Positions 7,274-14,570 of a stretch of 35,530 bases of DNA are shown in pieces. The notes under the pieces are model-generated. The model was not told the DNA's origin and did not search any database. It saw nothing but the letters and a program-made list of their open reading frames with translations. Origin of the DNA: JAAZBW01 sp035647855 (GTDB lineage Bacteria > Actinomycetota > Actinomycetes > Actinomycetales > Actinomycetaceae); assembly GCA_035647855.1 (NCBI GenBank), contig DASRMP010000081.1, positions 1 to 35,530 on the forward strand, read 5' to 3'. Made by a program: the position numbers and the translations under genes. Numbering within the stretch: position 1 is the stretch's first letter; each line of letters opens with the position of its first letter.

Positions 7274-8305
7274 ATGACGGAAAAGAATCGCGACAGGCGT
7301 ACGAAGAGCGTAACGATCTACGACGTCGCGAAAGAAGCGGGTGTTGCGGCGTCAACCGTCTCGCGGGCGCTGTCCCGGCCCGGGCGGGTCTCGGCGGAGA
7401 CAGTCACGAAGGTACGGGAAGCCGCACGGAAACTCGGATACCGGGAACGGTCAACCGTCAGCCGCGAAAGCCGCTCGACATCACGCCTGGTGCTCGTGTC
7501 GGTTGCGGGAGTCGGCAACCTCTACTACCACCAGACCCTCGAGGGTATTCATGACGTCATGAGCGAGGCGGGCTACACCGTCGTCGTCATCGACGGCCGC
7601 ACACGCAGCGAGTACGAACGCGCGGCCCTCAACAACACGATCGAACTCGCCGAGGCAGTCATCATGATCTCACCCCGCACGCCCGACGCGGCGCTCGCGC
7701 AGCTGGCCAAGATGCGGCCGACCGTCATCGTCAACCGGATCCTGCGTGACGTGCACTCCGTGGTGCAGAACGTGCCCGATGGCATGCGTCAGGTGATCGG
7801 CCTGCTCGAGGAACTCGGGCACAAGTCGGTCACCTACATCGCAGGCCCCGCGGACTCGTGGATCCAGACGCCGCGGTGGGAGACACTCTCGAACCTGGCG
7901 ACGGAACGTGGAATCACACCTCACCGCATCGGACCGTTCGATCCGACCGTCCGGGGCGGCATCACGGCGGCCGACGCCTGGATGACGAACCGCACCTCCT
8001 CCGTCGTCGCGTACAACGACGACATGGCGCTTGGCTTCATGCGGAGCCTGCTGGAGCGGGGAGTGCGTATTCCGGCGGACGTCTCCGTGATCGGCATCGA
8101 CAACTCGGCGATCGCGCCGCTCTTCGTCCCGTCGCTGACATCGCTCGCTCTGCCCGGCCACGGGCAGGGCGTGGTGGCTTCTCGGGCAGTTCTGGACGTC
8201 ATAGCGGGGAACCAGCCTCGAGTGCCGGTCAGCGTGGTGCCGATGAAGCTGATGCGCCGCGGGTCTACGGGCCCGGCGAACACCGTGCGGCCACAGGCAA
8301 CCTAG
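7274..8305 (+). CDS. LacI-family transcriptional regulator
   Basis: 343 residues from the ATG at 7274, six bases after TACGCT (probably leaderless). The N-terminal HTH is clear: TIYDVAKEAGVAASTVSRAL (residues 14-33) and the hinge helix region VREAARKLGYRER. The periplasmic-binding-protein-like effector domain follows (about 65-335), with VIVNRILRDVHSVVQNVPDG and VSVIGIDNSAIAPLFVPSLT near its end. LacI proteins bind a sugar or sugar derivative and leave the operator. It is divergent from gnd and upstream of a GntR gene, so gluconate or a related acid is a reasonable ligand, but this is inference. Confidence 0.92.
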   Translation: MTEKNRDRRTKSVTIYDVAKEAGVAASTVSRALSRPGRVSAETVTKVREAARKLGYRERSTVSRESRSTSRLVLVSVAGVGNLYYHQTLEGIHDVMSEAGYTVVVIDGRTRSEYERAALNNTIELAEAVIMISPRTPDAALAQLAKMRPTVIVNRILRDVHSVVQNVPDGMRQVIGLLEELGHKSVTYIAGPADSWIQTPRWETLSNLATERGITPHRIGPFDPTVRGGITAADAWMTNRTSSVVAYNDDMALGFMRSLLERGVRIPADVSVIGIDNSAIAPLFVPSLTSLALPGHGQGVVASRAVLDVIAGNQPRVPVSVVPMKLMRRGSTGPANTVRPQAT

Positions 8306-8345
8306 GTCCGGGCCCGTTCTCCTGATCCCTGACCAGGAAAATCAT

Positions 8346-8379
8346 TAGGCTTCCGGTGGACGGGCACCACAAGTGCCCG
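8346..8379 (+). promoter_or_regulatory. Promoter and inverted repeat upstream of the GntR gene
   Basis: TAGGCT (8346-8351) is a likely -10. Ten bases downstream lies a perfect inverted repeat, CGGGCAC (8361-8367), spacer CACAA, GTGCCCG (8373-8379), near the start of the transcript. AGGAGG follows just before the ATG at 8397. The repeat could be an operator for GntR autoregulation or a leader hairpin. Confidence 0.45.
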
Positions 8380-8396
8380 CGTCAGTAGGAGGACCA

Positions 8397-9086
8397 ATGG
8401 CCCAGCCGTCGATGCACGTGGAGATCGTCGACAGCCTGGGAGCGCGGATCGCCACCGGCGAGCTCACTCCGGGAACCGTGATCAATCTTGGGATGATCGA
8501 GGAGGAGTTCGGAGTCTCGCGCACGGTCGCGCGGGAGGCGATGCGGCTTCTGGAATCGCTTGGTCTGCTGGAGGCGCGGCGCCGTGTCGGTCTCATCGTG
8601 GCGACTCCGGACCGGTGGGATGTCCTGTCTCCCCGGTTGATCGCCTGGCGCCTCTCCGGGGACGGCAAGGACGAGCAGCTTCGGACGTTGACGGATCTCC
8701 GGATCGCCATCGAGCCGGTGGCGGCGAGGCGTGCCGCGCTTCGCGCGGACAGCTCGCAACGGGACCGGCTCGTGGAACTCGCCGAGACACTGAGGCGTAT
8801 CGGAGAAGAAGACCGCGGCGACTCCGATGACTACCTGACGTCCGACATCGAGTTCCATGCAACTGTTCTCGCGGCCTCCGGAAACGAAATACTGAACGCG
8901 CTGAAGGATGTGGTGGCCGCCGTACTGGAGGGGCGGCAGCGTGCGGGACGCGCCATGAAAAGGCCGCTGCCTCAGGCGCTCGATCTGCACGAGAAGATCG
9001 CAGCGGCGGTCATGCAGGGGGATGAGGATCAGGCGGAAGACGCGTGCCGTTCGTTGGTCAATTTGGTGCGGCGCGAGATCGACTGA
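8397..9086 (+). CDS. GntR-family (FCD/FadR subgroup) transcriptional regulator
   Basis: 229 residues. The ATG at 8397 is set by AGGAGG at four-base spacing; the same frame is open 24 bases further upstream. The N-terminal winged HTH has the form INLGMIEEEFGVSRTVAREA then MRLLESLGLLEARRRVGLIV (residues 25-65), followed by WDVLSPRLIAWRL, a block typical of gluconate- and galactonate-type regulators. The C-terminal all-helical FCD domain carries metal/ligand-binding candidates in DIEFHATVLAASGNEIL (about 150-166) and LDLHEKIAAAVMQGD (about 197-211). It lies 91 bp after the LacI gene and converges with the LarA-like gene. Control of sugar-acid genes by hexonates is the likely role (inference). 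Confidence 0.9.
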   Translation: MAQPSMHVEIVDSLGARIATGELTPGTVINLGMIEEEFGVSRTVAREAMRLLESLGLLEARRRVGLIVATPDRWDVLSPRLIAWRLSGDGKDEQLRTLTDLRIAIEPVAARRAALRADSSQRDRLVELAETLRRIGEEDRGDSDDYLTSDIEFHATVLAASGNEILNALKDVVAAVLEGRQRAGRAMKRPLPQALDLHEKIAAAVMQGDEDQAEDACRSLVNLVRREID

Positions 9087-9130
9087 CTTCCGCCGTCGCT
9101 TTCTCGAACAGGGTCGCTTTCTCGAAAAGG

Positions 9131-9202
9131 AAGGCCGGTAACCGCGGATTCGCGGTCCCGGCCTTCTCTGCGCCTGCCCTGAGGTCCCACCTCAGGGCAG
9201 GC
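9131..9202. terminator. Two tandem hairpins between the GntR and LarA-like genes
   Basis: The first hairpin pairs AAGGCCGG (9131-9138) with CCGGCCTT (9158-9165), with an inner CCGCG/CGCGG. The second is a perfect 13-bp stem, GCCTGCCCTGAGG (9172-9184) with CCTCAGGGCAGGC (9190-9202). They lie between convergent genes and probably end transcription in both directions. Confidence 0.75.
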
Positions 9203-9207
9203 GACGA

Positions 9208-10512
9208 CTACTCCTTCAGCCGGTGCAGCACCTCACCGGCGTCCGGCACCACGAGGGTGTCCGGGTCGTTCTCGTACTCGGCAAGATCGAAGTCGGCCGG
9301 GTCGAGGTAGTTGAGGTTGTACGCCTCGACGACGTCCTTCGGCACCTGGCTGCAGAGCGTCACCGTCGCGCGGTTCGTCTCGACGCCGGTCTCGGGGTCG
9401 TACTCGCCCAGGCCGCGCAGGTGAGTGGAGTGCGCCAGCTCGCCCCAGGGATGGTCCTTGTACTTGTCCCACTGCTTCACGAAGAAGTCGCGGTTGTGGT
9501 AGCCGATCTTCGCCAGACCGGGGTGCATCTCGGAGATCTCGGTGATGTGGGGCGCGAAGAGAATGACTTCGCCACCCTCGGCAACCACGGGCTCAAGCTT
9601 GTAGAAGCCCTTCGCGCCCGTCCAGACGTCCTCGTACATCTCGGGAATCAGGGAGACGACCCGCTTGTACGGACGATCGAGGTACGTGATGTGGGACGCC
9701 GCGGCGATGCCGGAGGCGGCTGCCCATGCGGAGACGGTGGTGCCCACTGACACGGAGTGCAGCTCCCCGGTTCCGGCCTCGGTCACGACGGCGACGCAGT
9801 ACTTGGGGCCCGGAATGCGCTCGGTGGCAGCGTTGATCAGCGCGCGCACCGGAGTCACGCCGAGCGTGCCGATGATCTCGAACGAGGAGATCAGCGCGCC
9901 CACCCAGTGGCTGAGGTCGATCACGTCGTGCCCGGAGAGGCCCGGGAAGAAGTACTTGTTGCCGCCCGACATGCCGACGACCTCGTGCGGGAGCACTGGG
10001 CCCACCACCAGGTTCACGTCGGACTCCACCACCACCTTGTTCACGATCACACGCATCGGGACGTCGACGAGGCGCCCGCCGGAGTACTCGGTGACATCCT
10101 CGGCGGAGATGGTGCCGAGGTCCGCGAACGTCTCATCCTCGTTCCACCACTCGTGGTTCAGGATGGTCCAGCCCGGGTAGGTGGCCTCGATGTTGCCCGG
10201 CTCGTAGGCAAGGAACTTGCCGATCGCTTCTTCGGACATCGCGGCGTGCGTGCCGAGCGCGATCAGCACGGTCACCTTGGAGGCACGGTCCTTGAGTGCT
10301 GCGTGCACGGCCGGCAGCAGCTTGCCCATTGGCGCGGAGCGTGTTGCATCCGGAACCACGAGCGAGACGGACTTGCCGTCAAGGTCGATGGTCGCAAGCG
10401 ACTCGATGATGTGGTCGTAGATCTGCTCGTTGGTGAGAGTGGTCTCCGCATCGCCGATCGTCATCGATCCTTCGGCGAGCCGAGCCATGAGTTCTTCGGT
10501 GTTCTCGGTCAT
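9208..10512 (-). CDS. LarA-type nickel-pincer racemase/epimerase homologue (possible gluconate/mannonate 2-epimerase)
   Basis: 434 residues from the ATG at 10512, which lies seven bases after CACAAT; an ATG at 10521 would add three residues but overlaps that -10. The protein matches the LarA (DUF2088) family: DATRS at 55-59, GTH with H89, then LPHEVVGMSGGNKYFFPG with H176 and K186, and H202 in DLSHW. In Lactobacillus plantarum LarA the nickel-pincer cofactor is held by Lys184 and His200, with His108 and His174 catalytic; the 10- and 16-residue spacings are identical here. LarA enzymes invert the alpha carbon of 2-hydroxyacids, and the superfamily includes sugar-acid epimerases. Next to uxaC and uxuB, a D-mannonate/D-gluconate 2-epimerase is the best guess (inference). 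The larB, larC and larE cofactor genes are not in the window. Confidence 0.85.
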   Translation of the reverse strand: MTENTEELMARLAEGSMTIGDAETTLTNEQIYDHIIESLATIDLDGKSVSLVVPDATRSAPMGKLLPAVHAALKDRASKVTVLIALGTHAAMSEEAIGKFLAYEPGNIEATYPGWTILNHEWWNEDETFADLGTISAEDVTEYSGGRLVDVPMRVIVNKVVVESDVNLVVGPVLPHEVVGMSGGNKYFFPGLSGHDVIDLSHWVGALISSFEIIGTLGVTPVRALINAATERIPGPKYCVAVVTEAGTGELHSVSVGTTVSAWAAASGIAAASHITYLDRPYKRVVSLIPEMYEDVWTGAKGFYKLEPVVAEGGEVILFAPHITEISEMHPGLAKIGYHNRDFFVKQWDKYKDHPWGELAHSTHLRGLGEYDPETGVETNRATVTLCSQVPKDVVEAYNLNYLDPADFDLAEYENDPDTLVVPDAGEVLHRLKE

Positions 10513-10636
10513 GCAATCCATTGTGCCGTGGCCTCATCTTGCGCGGCAGGGGGTTGACTGCGGTTGCCGTGGAAAACGGAGACAACGTATGGGCAAACCG
10601 ACCACCGAGCCCCGCGCCGCGCCCTAGGCTCGCGTC
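10513..10636. promoter_or_regulatory. Divergent promoter region of the LarA-like gene and uxaC
   Basis: On the minus strand, CACAAT (10525-10520) is seven bases before the LarA-like ATG. On the plus strand, TAGGCT (10625-10630) is six bases before the uxaC ATG, so both transcripts are probably leaderless. An imperfect inverted element at 10563-10586 (GTTGCCGT, then ACGG...CAAC) and a GGTTGC half-site resembling the LacI-type palindrome at 7250 are weak operator candidates. Confidence 0.5.
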
Positions 10637-12055
10637 ATGACTGCAACGCCGCTGAACATAAGTCCCGACCGTCTCCTCCCGGCCGAGCCTTCAATTCGTA
10701 AGATCGCACGCGAACTTTACGATTCGGTGAAGGACTTGCCGATCATCTCACCGCACGGGCATGTGCCTCCCTCGTGGTTCTCCGAGAACACGCCATTCAG
10801 CAACCCGACCGAGTTGCTGCTCACTCCGGACCACTACGTCAACCGTCTGCTCCACGCCAACGGCGTGCAGCTTTCGACGATGGGCGTGCCGGTCGGATCC
10901 CCCCTCAGTGAAGAAGGCGCGCGCGAGGCCTTCCGCACCTTCTGCAGGAACTGGAAGGCATACCGCGGAACGCCGATGAAGTTCTGGTTCGAGGCCGAAC
11001 TCGCCGACGTGTTCGACATCGATCTCCGCCCTTCCGAGGAAACCGCGGACGAGATCTACGACCGGATCGATGCGCTGCTGAAGACCGACGCCTACCGCCC
11101 GCGCGAGCTGTACGACCGCTTCAACATCTCGTTCATCGCCACCACCGATGACCCGTGCGATGACCTCGAACAGCACAACGCCATCAAGAATGACGAGTCC
11201 TGGGACGGCATCGTCGTGCCGACGTTCCGCCCGGACAAGTACCTGGAGCCGCTCAAGGACACCTGGAACGCCGACGTCGACCGTCTCGCCGAGGTCTCCG
11301 GCGTCGACACCGGCGACTACGCCGGTTACATCGCAGCGATGGAGAACCGCCGTGCCTTCTTCAAGGCCAACGGCGCCGTGTCCACGGACCACTCCCACTT
11401 CGATGCCGGTGCCGTCAAGCTCGACGACGCCGAGGCCGAGAGCCTCTACGCCGCGGCTCGCGCCGGCAGCATCTCCGTGGAGGACGCCAACCGCCTGCGC
11501 CGTGACTTCGTCTTCCAGCAGGCCCGGATGGCCTCCGAGGACGGCCTCGTCATGACGATCCACCCGGCCGTGGCACGCAGCCACCACGAGCCGACTTTCG
11601 AGAAGTACGGAGCCGACGTCGGCTGCGACTTCCCGGTCACGGTCGAGTTCGTGTCCGCGCTCAAGCCGATGCTGAACGCCTTCGGCACCAACCCGAACTT
11701 CCAGCTCGTCGTCTTCACCATGGACGAGACGACCTTCTCCCGTGAGCTCGGCCCGATGGCCTCGTTCTACCCGAGCGTGTACGTCGGTGCCCCCTGGTGG
11801 TTCATCGACACGCCCGACGCAATCGCGCGTTATCGCAGTGCGGTCACCGAGTCCTGCGGCTTCGGCAAGACCTCCGGCATGATCGACGACACCCGCGCCC
11901 TGCTGTCCATCCCGGCTCGCCACGATATGGCTCGCCGAATGGACTCGGGCTACCTCGCCGGGCTCGTGGCGGACCACCGCCTGAGCATGGATGAGGCCCT
12001 TGACACCGCATTCGACCTTGTAGACACCCAACCGAAGAAGGCATTCAGGCTATGA
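10637..12055 (+). CDS. uxaC: Glucuronate (uronate) isomerase
   Basis: 472 residues, the usual family length. UxaC converts D-glucuronate to D-fructuronate (and D-galacturonate to D-tagaturonate) in the cytoplasm, the first step of hexuronate breakdown. The amidohydrolase-like active site starts with ISPHGHVPP (residues 36-44). Further family blocks are FSNPTELLLTPDHYVNRLL, RFNISFIATTDDPCDDLEQH (about 160-179), VVPTFRPDKYL, and the C-terminal VYVGAPWWFIDTPDAI and KTSGMIDDTRALLSIPARHD. The ATG at 10637 follows TAGGCT by six bases. It overlaps the next gene by ATGA (12052-12055), so the two form a coupled pair. Confidence 0.95.
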   Translation: MTATPLNISPDRLLPAEPSIRKIARELYDSVKDLPIISPHGHVPPSWFSENTPFSNPTELLLTPDHYVNRLLHANGVQLSTMGVPVGSPLSEEGAREAFRTFCRNWKAYRGTPMKFWFEAELADVFDIDLRPSEETADEIYDRIDALLKTDAYRPRELYDRFNISFIATTDDPCDDLEQHNAIKNDESWDGIVVPTFRPDKYLEPLKDTWNADVDRLAEVSGVDTGDYAGYIAAMENRRAFFKANGAVSTDHSHFDAGAVKLDDAEAESLYAAARAGSISVEDANRLRRDFVFQQARMASEDGLVMTIHPAVARSHHEPTFEKYGADVGCDFPVTVEFVSALKPMLNAFGTNPNFQLVVFTMDETTFSRELGPMASFYPSVYVGAPWWFIDTPDAIARYRSAVTESCGFGKTSGMIDDTRALLSIPARHDMARRMDSGYLAGLVADHRLSMDEALDTAFDLVDTQPKKAFRL

Positions 12056-13419
12056 CCAAGAAGTTCAACCGCGAAAACTACGGCCGCCCGGCCGCTCCGG
12101 TGCGCATGATCCACATGGGCATCGGCAACTTCACCCGCGCGCACCAGATGTACTACACGGAGAACGCGCCCGATGCCGAGGAGTGGGGCATCGCCGCGTT
12201 CACGGGCCGCCGCCCGGACGCCGCGAAGGCGCTCATCCCGCAGGACGGGCTTTACACGCTGATCGTCCGTGGCGCCGAGGGCACCGATTACAAGGTCATC
12301 TCGTCGCTCTCCAAGGTGCACGAAGCCACCGAGAACGATGCGCTTCTCGGGTACTTCGAGTCCCCGGAGCTTTCCGTCCTGACGTCCACCGTGACCGAGG
12401 CCGGCTACATGCGGGCGCCGGACGGATCTCTCGACGTCGCGAACGCCGACGTGGCGGGTGACATCGAGGCCCTCAGGGCAGACCCGCGCGCCGTTGTGAA
12501 GACGACCCCGGCGAAGGTGACTTCCGGTCTGCTCGCCCGCCGCGCAGCCGGCTCCGGTGCGATGACGATCCTCCCGTGCGACAACCTCCCGGGTAACGGC
12601 GAGGCTTTCGAGCAGGTGATCGTGGACTGCGCCCGCGCCGTGGACGAGACGCTCGTGCCGTGGATCAAGGAGAACATCGCGTTTGCCACCTGCATGGTCG
12701 ACCGCATCACTCCGGCCACCACGGACGCGGACCGCGAGGAAGTCCGGCGTGAGTGCGGCTACGAGGACGCTTCCCCGGTCCCCACCGAGTCCTTCAACGA
12801 GTGGGTTGTCGCGGGAGAGTTCCCGGCCGGCCGGCCCAAGTGGGAAGAGGCGGGCGCGACCCTGGTTGACGACGTGACCCCGTTCGAGGACCGCAAGCTC
12901 TGGATGCTCAACGGCTCCCACTCGCTGATGGCCTACGCGGCCACGATCCGCGGCTTCGAGACCGTGGGTGAAGCGATCCTCGACCCCGAGGTTCGCGGCT
13001 GGGTGAACGAGTGGTGGGACGTTGCCGCCAAGCACCTTGAGGTGCCGTCGGACGACTACCGCGCAGCACTGCTCGACCGCTTCGAGAACCAGAACATCCG
13101 CCACCTGCTCGCGCAGATCGCGGCCGACGGTTCGCAGAAGATCCCGGTTCGCATCGTCCCGGCGCTCCGCGGCGAGATCGCAGCGGGCCGCCTGCCGGAT
13201 GGCCCGTTGCGTGCGATCGCGGCCTGGATCCAGCACCTGCGGGGCAACGGCGCGCCGGTGAAGGACGCCCAGACCGATCTGGTTGCCGGCCTGGTCGGTG
13301 ACGACCTCGACGCGACCATCGGCAACGTCCTGAAGTTCCTGGGCGATGACCTGGCCGCGAACGCTGACGTGGTCAAGCGCGTGAAGGAACTGGCGCTGGA
13401 CCTGGTGCCCGAGGCCTGA
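12052..13419 (+). CDS. uxuB: Fructuronate reductase (D-mannonate oxidoreductase)-like, polyol dehydrogenase family
   Basis: 455 residues of the long-chain mannitol dehydrogenase family. The nucleotide-binding start is RMIHMGIGNFTRAHQMYY (residues 18-35), followed by SCDNLPG-type ILPCDNLPGNGEAFEQ (about 178-193), the substrate segment TESFNEWVVAGEFPAGRPKW, and the catalytic Lys region EDRKLWMLNGSHSLMAYAA (about 280-298). UxuB reduces fructuronate to mannonate with NADH. The assignment over mannitol dehydrogenase or tagaturonate reductase rests on the ATGA coupling with uxaC. No mannonate dehydratase (uxuA) follows; the operon ends at a strong hairpin. Confidence 0.85.
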   Translation: MTKKFNRENYGRPAAPVRMIHMGIGNFTRAHQMYYTENAPDAEEWGIAAFTGRRPDAAKALIPQDGLYTLIVRGAEGTDYKVISSLSKVHEATENDALLGYFESPELSVLTSTVTEAGYMRAPDGSLDVANADVAGDIEALRADPRAVVKTTPAKVTSGLLARRAAGSGAMTILPCDNLPGNGEAFEQVIVDCARAVDETLVPWIKENIAFATCMVDRITPATTDADREEVRRECGYEDASPVPTESFNEWVVAGEFPAGRPKWEEAGATLVDDVTPFEDRKLWMLNGSHSLMAYAATIRGFETVGEAILDPEVRGWVNEWWDVAAKHLEVPSDDYRAALLDRFENQNIRHLLAQIAADGSQKIPVRIVPALRGEIAAGRLPDGPLRAIAAWIQHLRGNGAPVKDAQTDLVAGLVGDDLDATIGNVLKFLGDDLAANADVVKRVKELALDLVPEA

Positions 13420-13440
13420 TCCCAGTAGCAGAATCGGCGA

Positions 13441-13490
13441 AAGCTGCTCCCGAGGAGTCCGCACTCCGTGCGTCTCCTCGGGAGCAGCTT
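13441..13490. terminator. Strong hairpin between uxuB and the App1-like gene
   Basis: A perfect 17-bp stem, AAGCTGCTCCCGAGGAG (13441-13457) with CTCCTCGGGAGCAGCTT (13474-13490), has a loop that can itself pair GCAC/GTGC. It sits between convergent genes. Confidence 0.85.
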
Positions 13491-13520
13491 CTTCGTCCCT
13501 CCGCCGGTCTGTCTGCTTCG

Positions 13521-14558
13521 TCAGCTCGGGTCGGGGAGTAGTCTCATCAATTCGAAGCCGTCGGATGCCTGGAGGAACGGTACGGGGCGATCCAGTTCGT
13601 CCTCAACCGGCTTGTCCGGGTGGTAGAGCTCTCCCAGCGTGCCGTGAGCGAGGAACTGCTCGGTCGGGTTCAGCTGCCGGATCAGGATCGCGCGAACATG
13701 CTCGGGGTGTTCGCGTGCCAGTTCGCGGTAGAGCATCGGGTCGTGCTGTCCGTCGTCGCCGACCAGAAGCCACCGCGTATTGGGGAACTCGATCGCGAGC
13801 CGGCGCAGTTGTGTGCGCTTGTGCTCCTGACCCGAGCGGAACCAGCCTGTGTTGGTCGGGCCCCAGTCGGTCATCAGCATCGGGCCGTCCGGGTAGCCGT
13901 GGCTCTTGAGGAACCGAGTGAGTGTGGGCACCACGTTCCAGGCACCGGTCGAGAGGTAGAAGACCGGCATCTCGGGGTGACGCCTCTGGAGAGCCCCGTA
14001 CAACTCGGCCATCCCGGGGACCGGCTGGCGGGTGCCGGTGTGCTTGACGAACGTGTTCCAGGCGGCGATGAACGCCCGGGGGAGATAGGTGACCATCACC
14101 GTGTCGTCGATGTCGGAGATGAGTCCGTGCCGGAGATCCGGCGGCAGGATCGTGACCGATGCCTCTGCCACATCGCCGGAGATCGATCTGATCGTCACCG
14201 AGTGCCAGCCAACGTCCAGGCAGTGCTTGCGTATCACGACGTCGATGTAGCCCGAGCGATCGGTCTTGGTCCGGATCGTGACGTTGCCTGCCGTGATCTC
14301 GACCGGAAGCATCGCGACGTGTGTGCCGAGGAAGTTGCGCCAGCCCCGACGTGAATCATCGAGCCTGCCCTCGCGGGTGCGGTCCGTATCCTCGCTGTCC
14401 GGGTCATGCATCACGGCGCGGGCGAGCACTCGCACGAAGTGGGGGGAACCGTAACCGATGAACGGCACGATCTCGGGGACCATGCCACGTTCCCTCAGGT
14501 ACGGAATCGTCCTCTGGTTGATCGCGTCTTCCATCCGGGCTCCGGGCGACAACACCAT
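13521..14558 (-). CDS. App1-type phosphatidate phosphatase domain protein (DUF2183)
   Basis: 345 residues from the ATG at 14558, six bases after TAGGCT; a GTG six bases further upstream directly abuts that -10 and is less likely. A C2-like beta domain (about 78-140) precedes the HAD-type phosphatase core: GLISDIDDTVMVT with D149 and D151 as the nucleophile and acid/base, FYLSTGAWNVVPTL (about 200-213), and WLLVGDDGQHDPMLYRELA. Yeast App1 dephosphorylates phosphatidate; bacterial relatives probably act on phospholipids, but substrates are unproven. It is 9 bp downstream of the GH4 gene but has its own promoter. Confidence 0.88.
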   Translation of the reverse strand: MVLSPGARMEDAINQRTIPYLRERGMVPEIVPFIGYGSPHFVRVLARAVMHDPDSEDTDRTREGRLDDSRRGWRNFLGTHVAMLPVEITAGNVTIRTKTDRSGYIDVVIRKHCLDVGWHSVTIRSISGDVAEASVTILPPDLRHGLISDIDDTVMVTYLPRAFIAAWNTFVKHTGTRQPVPGMAELYGALQRRHPEMPVFYLSTGAWNVVPTLTRFLKSHGYPDGPMLMTDWGPTNTGWFRSGQEHKRTQLRRLAIEFPNTRWLLVGDDGQHDPMLYRELAREHPEHVRAILIRQLNPTEQFLAHGTLGELYHPDKPVEDELDRPVPFLQASDGFELMRLLPDPS

Positions 14559-14564
14559 GGACAC

Positions 14565-14570
14565 AGCCTA
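14565..14570 (-). promoter_or_regulatory. -10 element of the App1-like gene, overlapping the GH4 stop codon
   Basis: TAGGCT (14570-14565) is six bases before the ATG at 14558. Its first three bases are the TAG stop of the GH4 gene. Confidence 0.55.
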
